Shown: positions 22,201 to 30,216, counted from the first letter of the stretch. The stretch: 64,000 nucleotides of DNA from JADLCB01 sp964398315 (GCA_964398315.1 CAYNMV010000001.1:175553-239552), one strand, 5' to 3'. The notes: a model not told the origin generated them from the letters alone. Translations and numbers: made by a program.

Positions 22201-25091
22201 ATGCCGGCACGCTGATCAAGAACCACAAGGGCCAGTCCGGCCTGTGGGGCTATGGCATCAGCGGCGACCTGCCCATCCTCCTGCTGAAAATCGCCGACCA
22301 GGAGAAGATCGAGCTGGTGCGCCATGTCATCCAGGCCCATGCCTACTGGCGCATGAAGGGCCTGACCACTGACCTGGTGATCTGGAACGATGATGCCTCG
22401 GTCTATCGCCAGGCGCTGTACGACCAGATCATGGGCCTCATCGCCTCCAGCGCTGATGCCAACCTGGTGGACAAGCCTGGTGGCATCTTCGTCCGCCGGG
22501 GCGAGCAGCTCAGCGAGGAAGACCGCATCCTCCTGCAAACGGTGGCGCGCGTCGTCATCACCGATGCCGGTGGCACGCTGGCCGAGCAGGTCGAGCGCCG
22601 GGGCCGCACCGAGCCGGCGGTGCCTGCCTTCCAGCCGGCCAAGGGGGCCGAGGAGTTCGAGCCGATCGCCGCGGAAATGCCGCAGCGCGACCTGATCTTC
22701 TTCAACGGCTACGGCGGCTTCACCCCGGACGGCCGCGAGTACATCACGGTGCTTGCGCCCGATCAGAACACGCCCGCTCCCTGGAGCAACGTGATCGCCA
22801 ACCCATACTTCGGCACTCTCGTGACCGAGAGCGGGCCGAACTACACCTGGTTCCAGAACTGTCACGAGTACCGTCTTACCCCCTGGTACAACGACCCCGT
22901 CTGCGACACCTCCGGCGAGGCCTTCTACATCCGCGATGAGGAGAGCGGCCGGTTCTGGTCGCCCTCGCCGCTGCCGGCACGCGGCGCGATGCCGTACGTC
23001 ACCCGCCACGGCTTTGGCTACAGCGTCTACGAATACACCGAGGATGGAATCACCTCGGAGATGACGATCTATGTCGCGATGGACGCCCCGGTGCGCTTCA
23101 CGCTGATCAAGCTGCGCAACACCTCCGGCCGCACGCGCCGGCTGAGCGTAACCGGCTACGCCGAGTGGGTGCTGGGTGAGCTGCGGCATCAGACGCTGAT
23201 GCACGTCGTCACCGAGGTCGATGGCCGTGGCGGCGCGCTGATCGCGCGGAATCCTTACAACACCGACTTCCCCGACTACGTGGCGTTCATGGATTGCAGC
23301 GAGGCCTCGCGCCGGGTGACCGGCGACCGCGCTGAGTTCCTGGGGCGCAATGGCCGGCTGGCCGACCCGGCGGCCATGTCGCGCGCCAGGCTGTCGGGCA
23401 AGGTGGGGGCCGGGCTGGATCCGTGTGCAGCGATGCAGGCGTACGTTGAGCTGGCCGATGGACAGGAAACGGAGGTTGTGTTCGTCCTCGGGGCGGCCGA
23501 GGGCGCCCAGGAGGCGCGCAATCTCGCCGCCCGCTACCGCACTGTCGGGGTCGCCCACGAGGAGCTGGCCAAGGTCCACGAGCACTGGAACCACATGCTC
23601 GGCACCGTCTACGTCGAGACACCCGAGAAGAATCTCGATGTGCTGGCCAACGGCTGGCTGGTCTACCAGGTGCTGAGCTGCCGGGTCTGGGGCCGCACCG
23701 GCTACTACCAGTCCGGCGGGGCGTACGGCTTCCGCGATCAGCTCCAGGATGTCGGGGCGCTGCTCCATCCCGCGCCCTGGCTGCTGCGCGAGCACCTGCT
23801 GCGCGCGGCCGCCCACCAGTTCAAGGAAGGGGATGTGCAGCACTGGTGGCATCCGCCGCAGGGGCGCGGCGTGCGCACGCACTTCTCCGATGACTACCTG
23901 TGGCTGCCCTACATCACCAGCCGCTACGTCCTGAGCCTGCGCGACACGGGCGTGCTGGAAGAGCGCGTGCATTACCTCGAAGGCCGTCCCATTCGCGCCG
24001 ATGAGGAGAGCTACTATGACCTGCCCAGCCGCTCGCAGGAGCGCGGCACCTTGTATGAACACTGCGTCCGCGCCATCGAGAACGGCCTGAAATTCGGCGA
24101 CCTGGGTCTGCCGCTGATGGGCTGCGGTGACTGGAACGACGGGATGAACCTCGTCGGCGAACACGGCAAGGGCCAGAGCGTCTGGCTTGGGTTCTTCCTC
24201 TACGAGGTGCTGCTCCAGTTTGCCCAGGTGGCTGACCTGGTGGCCGATGAGCCCTTCGCCACCCGCTGTCGCGAACAGGCGGCCAAGGTGCGCGAGGCCA
24301 TCGAGGCCAATGCCTGGGATGGACAGTGGTATCGCCGGGCTTACTTCGACAATGGCGAGCCGCTTGGTTCACACGAGAACCCGGAATGCCAGATCGACTC
24401 GCTGCCGCAGAGCTGGAGCATCCTTACCGGCGCGGGCGATCCTGACCGCGCCCGCCAGGCGATGCAGGCGGTTGACACCCGCCTCGTCCGCCGCGATGCC
24501 AATCTGATCCAGCTCTTCGATCCGCCATTTGACAAGAGCCACCTCAATCCCGGTTACATCAAGGGATATGTCCCCGGTGTGCGCGAGAATGGCGGGCAGT
24601 ACACCCATGCCGCCATCTGGACGGTCATGGCATTCGCCGCCATGGGCGCCCGCGATCGCGCGTGGGAGCTGTTCCACATGATCAACCCCGTCAATCACGG
24701 GGCGAACCGCGAGACGATCGAGGTGTACAAGGTCGAGCCGTACGTGGTGGCCGCGGATGTGTACGGTGTCCACCCCCATACCGGCCGCGGTGGCTGGACA
24801 TGGTACACCGGGTCGGCCGGCTGGATGTACCGCCTCATCACCGAGAGCCTGCTTGGCCTGCGCCTGCACGTGGACAAGCTCTCGATTGAACCGGTCCTGC
24901 CGGTGACGTGGAAGAGTTACAAGATCCACTATCGCTACCGCGAAACCTTCCACCACATAACGGTCCACTGCGCAGAAGGCGGCACGCGCACGGTGAAGGT
25001 CATCCAGGATGGCCAGGAACGCCCCGACAAGATGATCCAGCTCATCGACGACCGCCGCGATCACCAGGTGGAGGTGTTCCTGGGAGAGTAA
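16281..25091 (+). CDS. Cyclic beta-1,2-glucan synthase-like protein (GT84 + GH94)
   Basis: At 2936 residues this is the largest gene here and resembles NdvB/ChvB, inner-membrane enzymes that build and cyclise beta-1,2-glucan. Order: N-terminal region 1-420; membrane segments about 425-480; GT84 domain about 490-830 with the D-x-D motif ITLDTDTQLPRD (near 636) and the HRWIRGDWQ block (near 787); more membrane segments about 833-1010; glucoamylase-like domain about 1040-1600 (RTSPTNMGLALLANVSAWD, HHQGMSLLSLAYLLL); two GH94-type beta-sandwich regions from about 1650 and 2140; and a C-terminal GH94 phosphorylase domain whose catalytic aspartate lies in GCGDWNDGMN (near 2615). Length matches ChvB-type proteins (about 2830). 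The start is TTG with GGAG six bases upstream. Probable role: periplasmic glucan for osmotic adaptation or surface interaction; the linkage is inferred from family only. Confidence 0.93.
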   Translation: MPLIVARKIKGQLLQRLQTNDDTRLKAAREEQPLRAELFSVEQLERHAKGLAGWHVLAERNGPDLLLPRLRENENVLLTAYDLVTAAVEKGRRVAPAGEWLLDNFYLVEEQIRTARRHFPRGYSLELPQLANGPRAGAPRVYDIALELISHVDGRVDATSLTSFVSAYQTVQTLRLGELWAIPIMLRLALIENLRRVASRISAGRKDRDLAHEWAERMLAVVEKNPADLVLVLADLARTRINLTSAFVAEFVRRIQGRHPSLSFVMGWLEQRLGEQGTTVEQLVATESQDQAGDQVSIGNSITSLRFLGSMDWREFVETLSVVEHTLRSDPADVYNDMDFATRDHYRHVVEMIAKNSPTSEEAVAAKAIELARNAMAAQGPQARAAHVGYFLIDDGLPQLQRLCRRRRTPWFLVKWFLQRFPLANYLGAIGLLTAILSALVFWGAAAAGMSAGWIVALAILPIWGSLHLSIALVNFITSLTVPPRQLPRLDFSRGISSDHRTLVVVPTMLTSEAAIDEMIELLEIRYLANRDKYLHFGLLTDYTDAPEEKMPGDAALLERVKAGIENLQRRYAADRDDIFYLFHRPRRWNPAEGVWMGYERKRGKLFELNALLRGTGAEKFEVILGNHEVLRSVEFVITLDTDTQLPRDAAREMVGAMVHPLNRPVFDPRTNVVVKGYTILQPRVGVALPSANKSLYAKLWAGDPGIDPYTRTVSDVYQDLFGEGSFIGKGIYDVNAFGRALADRFPENAILSHDLLEGAYARSGLVSDVVLIEDHPSRVTADISRRHRWIRGDWQILFWLLPRVPAPDGRWVKNPTSALSRWKFFDNLRRSLVPPALVLTLIAGWLAGGWAGGGATLFVLAVLGLPSLLGAIVDLVRKPAEVPLGMHARSSLRGSARAAGQFLYQLAFLGYDACICLDAILRTLHRLFISRRHLLEWRTASDAERTARTDLAGHWAGLWPAPTLALLVGMLVTLAHPAHIAVAGPLLLLWFVSPAVAWWLSKPLKRREPQLLSHERVFLEKLARRTWRYFEVFVDQEHNWLPPDNFQEHPVAVVAGRTSPTNMGLALLANVSAWDFGFISSDRLLDRTEKQLGALDRLDQYRGHFYNWYDTRTLRPLPPLYVSTVDSGNLVGHLMVMHQALLELPDQPILPPRMFEGLRTTAQVLLEVAQGEYNYDNERKPIPAPLDVVRKIEQIEAELGNAPRTLSASALFLQRIIRSASDIAATVVGHRERELEWWAQALEREARDHAEALSRLAPWTMQHAPAEAMWRRGTPEQLQRLASLRELLRELENIPTLRQVAELQQTLLPNLDRILVDIAKTDGAVAADTQWLGELREHIIRGSHLATRRIEQINSLAARVHELEDMDFTFLYDRSRELLTIGFNVTDHRIDLSYYDLLASEARLTSFVAIAQGQLPQDHWFALGRMLTNTGGRVALLSWSGSMFEYLMPNLVMPSYEGTLLDQTNRSIVLRQIEYGRQRGVPWGISESGYNTTDVALNYQYRAFGVPGLGLKRGLADDLVIAPYAAVMALMVLPREATDNLMRMAQQGRLGPYGFYEAIDYTPSRLPRGKDSVTLRSFMAHHQGMSLLSLAYLLLNQPMQRRFLADPTLAATELLLQERIPKATPFFPHAAEASNMRRTASSDAAGTMRVFTNPGTPVPEVHLLSNGRYSVCISSAGGGYSRWKDLAVTRWREDPTRDNYGTFIYLRDAETGDYWSTSHQPTLRRSRHYEAVFTQARAEFRRRDLGIDTHTEISVSPEDDIELRRVTISNRSGVPRTIEITTYAEAVLTPPAAEMAHPAFANLFLQTSIDRAHHAIACTRRPRSVDEKTPWMLHLMTVQGKTVGETTYETDRSKFIGRGRTTANPDSVVKGGPLSNSEGAVLDPIVAIRRTIYLAPDETARVDVITGVAETREQVRILAEKYHDPRLADRVFEMAWTHSQVVLRHLNATEADAQIYGRLAGSMIYANAQRRADAGTLIKNHKGQSGLWGYGISGDLPILLLKIADQEKIELVRHVIQAHAYWRMKGLTTDLVIWNDDASVYRQALYDQIMGLIASSADANLVDKPGGIFVRRGEQLSEEDRILLQTVARVVITDAGGTLAEQVERRGRTEPAVPAFQPAKGAEEFEPIAAEMPQRDLIFFNGYGGFTPDGREYITVLAPDQNTPAPWSNVIANPYFGTLVTESGPNYTWFQNCHEYRLTPWYNDPVCDTSGEAFYIRDEESGRFWSPSPLPARGAMPYVTRHGFGYSVYEYTEDGITSEMTIYVAMDAPVRFTLIKLRNTSGRTRRLSVTGYAEWVLGELRHQTLMHVVTEVDGRGGALIARNPYNTDFPDYVAFMDCSEASRRVTGDRAEFLGRNGRLADPAAMSRARLSGKVGAGLDPCAAMQAYVELADGQETEVVFVLGAAEGAQEARNLAARYRTVGVAHEELAKVHEHWNHMLGTVYVETPEKNLDVLANGWLVYQVLSCRVWGRTGYYQSGGAYGFRDQLQDVGALLHPAPWLLREHLLRAAAHQFKEGDVQHWWHPPQGRGVRTHFSDDYLWLPYITSRYVLSLRDTGVLEERVHYLEGRPIRADEESYYDLPSRSQERGTLYEHCVRAIENGLKFGDLGLPLMGCGDWNDGMNLVGEHGKGQSVWLGFFLYEVLLQFAQVADLVADEPFATRCREQAAKVREAIEANAWDGQWYRRAYFDNGEPLGSHENPECQIDSLPQSWSILTGAGDPDRARQAMQAVDTRLVRRDANLIQLFDPPFDKSHLNPGYIKGYVPGVRENGGQYTHAAIWTVMAFAAMGARDRAWELFHMINPVNHGANRETIEVYKVEPYVVAADVYGVHPHTGRGGWTWYTGSAGWMYRLITESLLGLRLHVDKLSIEPVLPVTWKSYKIHYRYRETFHHITVHCAEGGTRTVKVIQDGQERPDKMIQLIDDRRDHQVEVFLGE

Positions 25092-25232
25092 GCAGACATC
25101 CGAAGCCCGTCGTGCGTGGCGAAGCTGAACCACCGCGGCACCAAAGAGATGATCGGGCCGGGCTGTCAGGGCACGCGGCTGCGGCATGGGGGGGCGCCCT
25201 GCGGTGGTTTGTCGTGTGTGCGCTGCCGCCTG

Positions 25233-26663
25233 CTATGCTCGGGGCCGCGGATGCATCAGGGCGATGAGGCGATCCTTCAGGCTCAGGGTTTCGACTTTGC
25301 GCGCGGCTCGGGCATCGTCGAGGATGCGCTGTTCAATACGGCGGAGATGATCGGCGATGCGATCCTGGGCATCGGCCACGCGCAAGTGGCGGATCGACCC
25401 GATGCGCTGTTCGATGCGATCAAGCCGGGCATCGACACCATCGGCCGTCCGCTCCGTGGCCGTGATCTTGCGCTTGAGAAGCAGGCCGGCCAGTGCGGCC
25501 ACACCGCCGAGAACCGCACCGGTTGTCAGGGCACCGATCTTCTCCGGCGATGCCCCCGGCACATCCGGCTGGTAGAGGTGAACACTGGTCATCCGATGCG
25601 CTGCCCGCGGCCCCAGCGGCCCGCCGCCCAGCGGGGATGCAGGGGCGGGGATCGCCCTGGCGGACCGACCTTCGCGCGATCGTGAAGCGGATCGGCGACC
25701 ACGGCCATCACCAATCTGCTCTTCGCGGCCAATTTCATCGCCACGGCCAATCTTACCGGCGCGGCTGGGCTCAACCGCTGAGCCGGGATCCTGTCCCAGC
25801 TTGGCCCTGGCCTTGTCTCCCTCGACCCTGACCCGACTGCCGAAACGATTGGCATAGACCTGTGTGAACTCGGCCCCCACAAACAGGATCTGGCTGGAGT
25901 AGTAGACCCAGATCAGCAACACCGCCAGTGAGCCGGCCGCCCCATAGGCCGAGGCGGTCGAGCCGCGGCTGAGATACCAGCTCAGCAGATATTTGCCGAG
26001 GGTAAACAGCACCGCTGTCGTCACCGCACCAACCAGGGTGTCCTTCCATTCGATATCAACATCCGGCAGCACTTTGAAGATGGCGGCGAAAAGGGCGGTG
26101 ATGACCGCCAGCGACACCACCAGGTCGGCCGCGAAACCCAGCACCGACCACCCGCCTGCCAGCTTACCCATCACCACCGACAGCACGGTGCTGATCACCA
26201 GCGAGACCAGCAGCAGAAACGCCACGCCGAACACCATGCTGATTGACAGCAGCCTCGCCTTAACCAGCGCTTTCCAGCCACCTTCCCGGCGCTGCTCGAC
26301 ATCGTAGATGGTGTTCATCGAGCTTTGCAGTTCGGCGAACACGCCCGAAGCACCAAACAGCAGTACGATGACGCTCCCGACAATGGCGATTCCACTGGCG
26401 CCCTGCTGGCCGGCGGCCTGGATCATCTGGCTCATCGCCTCGGCCGGCGCTGAGCCGACATACTCACTGATCTGCTCATCCACCTTTCCCTGCGCTGCCT
26501 CCTGCCCGTAAACCAGCCCCAGGATCATGACCGTCAGCACGAGCATCGGGGCCAGCGAGATGATGGTGTAATAAGCCAGCGCCGCCGACAGGCGGGGGAT
26601 GTTGTCATTGGAATATTCTTTCCCGACTTCTTTGATCAGCGGCCAGGCTTGGCTGAGATTCAT
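25233..26663 (-). CDS. YihY/BrkB family membrane protein with C-terminal extension
   Basis: This 476-residue inner-membrane protein belongs to the YihY/UPF0761 family. The first 290 residues carry six hydrophobic segments and the signature DNIPRLSAALAYYTIISLAP, then GASGVFAELQSSMNTIYDVE and, near 250, AVLLIWVYYSSQILFVGAEF. The family core normally ends about residue 290. Here it continues with a charged, Arg/Gly/Glu-rich linker (290-345), another hydrophobic segment (about 385-405, GAVLGGVAALAGLLLK) and a coiled-coil-like tail with repeated RIEQRI. The ATG at 26663 has AGGAG seven bases upstream. The family's biochemical function is not established; it was once mislabelled ribonuclease BN. 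Confidence 0.88.
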   Translation of the reverse strand: MNLSQAWPLIKEVGKEYSNDNIPRLSAALAYYTIISLAPMLVLTVMILGLVYGQEAAQGKVDEQISEYVGSAPAEAMSQMIQAAGQQGASGIAIVGSVIVLLFGASGVFAELQSSMNTIYDVEQRREGGWKALVKARLLSISMVFGVAFLLLVSLVISTVLSVVMGKLAGGWSVLGFAADLVVSLAVITALFAAIFKVLPDVDIEWKDTLVGAVTTAVLFTLGKYLLSWYLSRGSTASAYGAAGSLAVLLIWVYYSSQILFVGAEFTQVYANRFGSRVRVEGDKARAKLGQDPGSAVEPSRAGKIGRGDEIGREEQIGDGRGRRSASRSREGRSARAIPAPASPLGGGPLGPRAAHRMTSVHLYQPDVPGASPEKIGALTTGAVLGGVAALAGLLLKRKITATERTADGVDARLDRIEQRIGSIRHLRVADAQDRIADHLRRIEQRILDDARAARKVETLSLKDRLIALMHPRPRA

Positions 26664-26913
26664 GGATCAACTCCTGACGGAACTGACACCGACTCTACGC
26701 CGGGGACGGGGCAATTGGGGAGGGGGAAAAGACGCGCAGGACCGGCGCCACAGCAGGCACTGGGCCGGCCGGTGGCCGTCGGCGAGCCGCACGACGTCGC
26801 CACGGCCTTTCTGAATCCTGCATTCTGAACCCCGGGCCCACCTCCTCCCGTTACGCACACCGCCGCAATTTGTAACGCGACAGAATGGCCGCTGCGCGTA
26901 CACTTATGGGTGG

Positions 26914-27309
26914 ATGGAGTTTCTGAAGGGCATTGGCGGGAAGATCATCACCGGGATCGTCGCACTGCTGGTCATTGGCGGCGGGATCTCGTGGTGGCGC
27001 ATGGAGGAGGCCCAGCGCCAGGCGATCCTGGGCACGGCCGGGCGCATCGGCGCGTGGGTGCTGATCGTCCTGCTGGCGCCGTGGGCGCTGTTCTGGCTGA
27101 TCGCCTGGGTGGCACGATTCCAGCGCAACAGCGCCGGGGCGGCCCTCGTTGCCGGGCTGACCGGGATCGAGTTGCTGGTCCTGGGTTTCCTGTTTGACTG
27201 GAATCTCGGCGGCGGGGCGATCGGGTGGGGCTATTTGGCGGTGGGGACGCTCTTCGCCGCGGTGTACAATCTGTTCACCTGCGACTGGATCGCCGAACGA
27301 CTGGAGTAA
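26914..27309 (+). CDS. Small three- to four-helix membrane protein
   Basis: This 131-residue protein is unrecognised. It has four hydrophobic stretches (about residues 10-25, 43-65, 75-95 and 100-118) with an arginine/glutamine-rich turn (WRMEEAQRQAILG) between the first two, and ends DWIAERLE. No catalytic motif is visible. It lies 45 bases ahead of the kinase gene on the same strand with no terminator between, so it may be the first gene of the kinase/zinc-ribbon cluster. The ATG at 26914 lacks a strong ribosome-binding site. Confidence 0.65.
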   Translation: MEFLKGIGGKIITGIVALLVIGGGISWWRMEEAQRQAILGTAGRIGAWVLIVLLAPWALFWLIAWVARFQRNSAGAALVAGLTGIELLVLGFLFDWNLGGGAIGWGYLAVGTLFAAVYNLFTCDWIAERLE

Positions 27310-27354
27310 CCCGGGCCGGCAGCCTGCCTGCCTTGCCCTCATGCGGATCGAGCC

Positions 27355-28392
27355 ATGCCCACAACCGGCCAGCGCATCAGCGAATACATCCTTGATGAGA
27401 AGATCGGGGCTGGCGCCTTTGGCGAAGTCTGGCGGGCGCACCACCACGTCTGGCTCAACCAGATGGTGGCGATCAAGCTGCCGACCGATCCGCAGTACGT
27501 GCGCAACCTGCAACGCGAGGGCGTGGCGATGCACGGGCTGGAGCATCCCAACATCGTGCGCGCTCTTGGGTTCGATCCGTTTGCTGCCGATCCCTATCTG
27601 ATCATGGAATATGTGCCAGGTACGAGCCTGCGGCCGCTGATTGCGGGCCGCCGGATTTCGCCATCACAGGCCGTGCAGATCCTCTGCCAGGTGCTGGAGG
27701 GGCTGGCGCATGCCCACGCCGCGGGGCTGGTGCACCGTGACATCAAACCGGAGAATATTCTCATCCACCAGCGGGCGCTGAGCGATGGATTCGACACCGC
27801 CGGCGGGGTGAAAGTGACCGACTTCGGCCTTGGACAGGCAGCGGCGACGACAACGGTGGGGTCAATCGCCTACTCGCAGTCGATGCATGATCCGGCGGCC
27901 CAGGCGATCGCCGGTACGCTCGATTACATGTCCCCCGAGCAGCGGCAAGGGGGGCAGATCGATGCCCGCTCCGATTTGTACGCCTGCGGCGTGATCCTCT
28001 ATGAAATGCTCACCGGCGAGCGCCCCGCGGGGACCGACTTGCCCAGTGATCTGAACCCCCAGGTCCCGCGGCATCTCGATGAGGCCTTCCGCCGGGCTTA
28101 TACCCGGCTGGAAAAGCGTTTTGAGAGCGCGGCAGCGTTCGCCGCAGCCCTGGCCGGCGCGGCTGTTCCGCCGCCACTGCCGATGGGTGGGGGTTCGGTT
28201 GACAAGCGCTGCCCGCAGTGCCGGCAGGTGGTGGGGGCCACCGACCAGTTCTGCATGTACTGTGGCGTGCAGCTCGTTGCCCGGCCGCGGCGTTGCGGAA
28301 AATGTGGGGCATGGCCGGATGTTCACGAACGTTTCTGTCCCAAGTGCGGTAATGAAATAGAGCAGGCAGCAGGGGCCGCAGGCAAAGCGTAG
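27355..28392 (+). CDS. Hanks-type Ser/Thr protein kinase with tandem C-terminal zinc ribbons
   Basis: This 345-residue soluble kinase has all main catalytic motifs: glycine loop GAGAFGEVW (residue 17), the VAIKLP lysine, HRDIKPENIL catalytic loop (near 127), DFGLGQ (near 156) and GTLDYMSPEQ with RSDLYACGVILYEMLTGERP after it. Instead of the transmembrane segment and sensor domain common in bacterial kinases, it ends with two C-x2-C zinc ribbons (CPQCRQV...FCMYCG near 284 and CGKCGAW...FCPKCG near 313). It has no membrane segment. Two membrane proteins with single zinc ribbons follow directly (17 bases, then a 4-base overlap), so zinc-ribbon contacts within the cluster are a reasonable guess. 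Substrates unknown. Confidence 0.92.
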   Translation: MPTTGQRISEYILDEKIGAGAFGEVWRAHHHVWLNQMVAIKLPTDPQYVRNLQREGVAMHGLEHPNIVRALGFDPFAADPYLIMEYVPGTSLRPLIAGRRISPSQAVQILCQVLEGLAHAHAAGLVHRDIKPENILIHQRALSDGFDTAGGVKVTDFGLGQAAATTTVGSIAYSQSMHDPAAQAIAGTLDYMSPEQRQGGQIDARSDLYACGVILYEMLTGERPAGTDLPSDLNPQVPRHLDEAFRRAYTRLEKRFESAAAFAAALAGAAVPPPLPMGGGSVDKRCPQCRQVVGATDQFCMYCGVQLVARPRRCGKCGAWPDVHERFCPKCGNEIEQAAGAAGKA

Positions 28393-28409
28393 TTCGTGAG
28401 GCAACTACA

Positions 28410-28709
28410 TTGGAGATCCTGACCACCATCCTCATCATCGTTTTCGTCATCGTGCTGACGGCCGTCCTGTTTGCAGGCTGGATGATGGTGGTGTTGGTGC
28501 GCTTTATGCTGAACGTGGTGCAGGGCATCGGAAAGCGCATCTTCGGCCGCCACCTGCCAGTGATGAGGGCGAAGCGGATTCGCCTGGTCGCCTGCCGTAA
28601 CCGTGACTGTGGCGCTCCCAATCCAGCCGAGGCGCGCTTCTGCCGTCGCTGCGGCAGCCCAATGCGTGCTGCCACCAAGGTGATCGTTCGCCGGGCGGCG
28701 GTGCTGTGA
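28410..28709 (+). CDS. Single-pass membrane protein with C-terminal zinc ribbon
   Basis: This 99-residue protein starts with TTG at 28410 (GAGG at 28398-28401). Its N-terminus is one hydrophobic segment (TILIIVFVIVLTAVLFAGWM), followed by a basic region and a zinc ribbon with spacing C-x4-C then FCRRCG (CRNRDCGAPNPAEARFCRRC, residues about 62-82). The same C-x4-C...FCxRCG form ends the next protein. It sits 17 bases after the kinase stop and overlaps the next gene by four bases (GTGA), so the three are very likely one transcript. Function unknown. Confidence 0.75.
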   Translation: MEILTTILIIVFVIVLTAVLFAGWMMVVLVRFMLNVVQGIGKRIFGRHLPVMRAKRIRLVACRNRDCGAPNPAEARFCRRCGSPMRAATKVIVRRAAVL

Positions 28710-29635
28710 AGGAACCTGCGTCTGTGACCACGCTCAACGCACCCATTCCGTCCGTTGCCGCCGGCCCGGATTACCTGGCCGGGGCGCTGCTGCGACACCT
28801 GATGCGGCCCCATCGACAGGTGCACATCGGCAGTGCGCTGCGCGGATTGATCGGGGCGGGGCTGACGGCGGGGCTCTGGCCGGTGTTACGCTGGCCACGC
28901 CGCTTTCGCGATTTTGTCCTCATCCAGCGCAACCAGGTGTGGCATCTGTCGGAGTGGGTCCGCAGCGAGGGAGGATTCGGTGAGACTACGCCTCTGGCGC
29001 AGGCAGCAGACGGCGTGCAGTTTCGCCTGGGGCTGTGGCTGATGAGCCTGATCCTGCTGGCCGGGGCGGCGGCGGAGATCGGCTACCTGGCTTACCGGGA
29101 TCACTGGACCGGCGGTGAGATCCTCGCGGCGGTGTATCCCCTGGGGCCTTTCGGCCGTGCTGCCACAGCCGGACAGGCACACGCTCGGCTGGTGTGCGCC
29201 TTGGCACTGACCGGAGCATATCTGCTGCACTGGTTACAGGTGCAGTTGCATGTGCGTGACATGCGGCGGGTGGTGCGGGCGTTCAACGAGTTGGCCCGAC
29301 GAGAGAGCCTGCCGCCGGTGGCGCTCCCGCGCTTCGTGGTGGGGGTGCGGATGCGGTGGATGCTGGCCGGGGCGGTGCTGTGCGCATTGGGGGCGGTGTG
29401 GGGGATCGGGCTGGCGCTGGCGGCGGGGGCGCAGGTGCACATCAGTCAACGCCAGGCGCCGCGGCTGCGCGGGGCGCTGGCGCGCACGCTCAGATCCATG
29501 CTGATGCTGCGACGGCCGGCGATGGGTATTCCGACCGAGGTGTTGCCTGTCCGCCGCTGTAGCAATGATGATTGCCGCCAGCTCCTTCCCGCCGGTGCGC
29601 GGTTCTGTCCCCGCTGCGGCCAGCGGATGGCATAG
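28706..29635 (+). CDS. Membrane protein with C-terminal zinc ribbon
   Basis: This 309-residue protein starts with GTG overlapping the preceding stop, a sign of translational coupling. It has about three strong hydrophobic segments (LGLWLMSLILLAGAAAEIGY near 111, LVCALALTGAYLLHWLQV near 165, and a third around 215-235) and ends in a zinc ribbon with C-x4-C spacing (CSNDDCRQLLPAGARFCPRC, residues about 284-305) homologous to the one in the preceding protein. No enzymatic motif is visible. It is the last gene of the kinase cluster and could be a membrane partner or target of the kinase. Confidence 0.75.
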   Translation: MKEPASVTTLNAPIPSVAAGPDYLAGALLRHLMRPHRQVHIGSALRGLIGAGLTAGLWPVLRWPRRFRDFVLIQRNQVWHLSEWVRSEGGFGETTPLAQAADGVQFRLGLWLMSLILLAGAAAEIGYLAYRDHWTGGEILAAVYPLGPFGRAATAGQAHARLVCALALTGAYLLHWLQVQLHVRDMRRVVRAFNELARRESLPPVALPRFVVGVRMRWMLAGAVLCALGAVWGIGLALAAGAQVHISQRQAPRLRGALARTLRSMLMLRRPAMGIPTEVLPVRRCSNDDCRQLLPAGARFCPRCGQRMA

Positions 29636-29718
29636 GCAAGCGGGCAGAGGGACTCCGCAGGGTTCATTTCAGGCGGCCTCATCAGTGGTTTCTGCAACTC
29701 GCATGGGGAGAGTACGGT

Positions 29719-30216
29719 ATGATGAGAGCCATGGCAGCGCGCAGACCCCAGGATGAGAGCGCCATCGAACTGGAGCCGGCCGGGACGCGGGAGCCGATCG
29801 CCTCAGGCGCTGATCGCCGTCCACGGATTGAAGAACCGCTGCCGGTGCGGCTGGTGGCCATCGCCGATGTCACATTACCGGCCCAGGCTGGGCAGGAACG
29901 CGAACTGGATGACTTCTACTGTCGCATGCTCGAATTCGTGCGGGTCGATGTGTCGGGGGAGGAGGGACAGTCCCTGACCTACCAGGCCGACAACTTTGCG
30001 CTGCGTTTTGTCCTGCAGGAAGGGCTGATCGAGCGGCAGGACTACCGGCCGACGATGATCGAGGTACGGTCGCTGGCCGAGGCCGAGCAGAAGCTGATCG
30101 AGCGGGAGATCGAGTACACCCGCCAGAAGGGGGTGGCGGTGGGTTACGAAAGCTTGCTTCTCCAGGACCCGGCAGGCAATTGGATCGAGCTGGTCGAAAC
30201 CAAGGAGTTGATGTAA
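29719..30216 (+). CDS. VOC (glyoxalase-like) superfamily protein
   Basis: This 165-residue protein has one vicinal-oxygen-chelate fold. The beta-alpha-beta unit opens with VRLVAIADVTLPA and the segment DDFYCRMLEF (residue about 70), and the domain closes with the typical LLLQDPAGNWIELVE (residue about 145). A family metal ligand could be E in WIELVE. The first 40 residues are a charged extension with no recognised feature. The ATG at 29719 follows GGGGAG (29705-29710). Substrate unknown; VOC proteins include dioxygenases, lyases and resistance proteins. Confidence 0.72.
   Translation: MMRAMAARRPQDESAIELEPAGTREPIASGADRRPRIEEPLPVRLVAIADVTLPAQAGQERELDDFYCRMLEFVRVDVSGEEGQSLTYQADNFALRFVLQEGLIERQDYRPTMIEVRSLAEAEQKLIEREIEYTRQKGVAVGYESLLLQDPAGNWIELVETKELM

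Noticed and set aside
18966..24164. 1732-codon open frame opposite the glucan synthase gene
   Set aside because: It lies antisense to a gene with strong domain evidence; GC-rich codon bias keeps the opposite frame open. Its translation has no family motif and is rich in Gln/His/Ala/Gly as expected of an antisense shadow.
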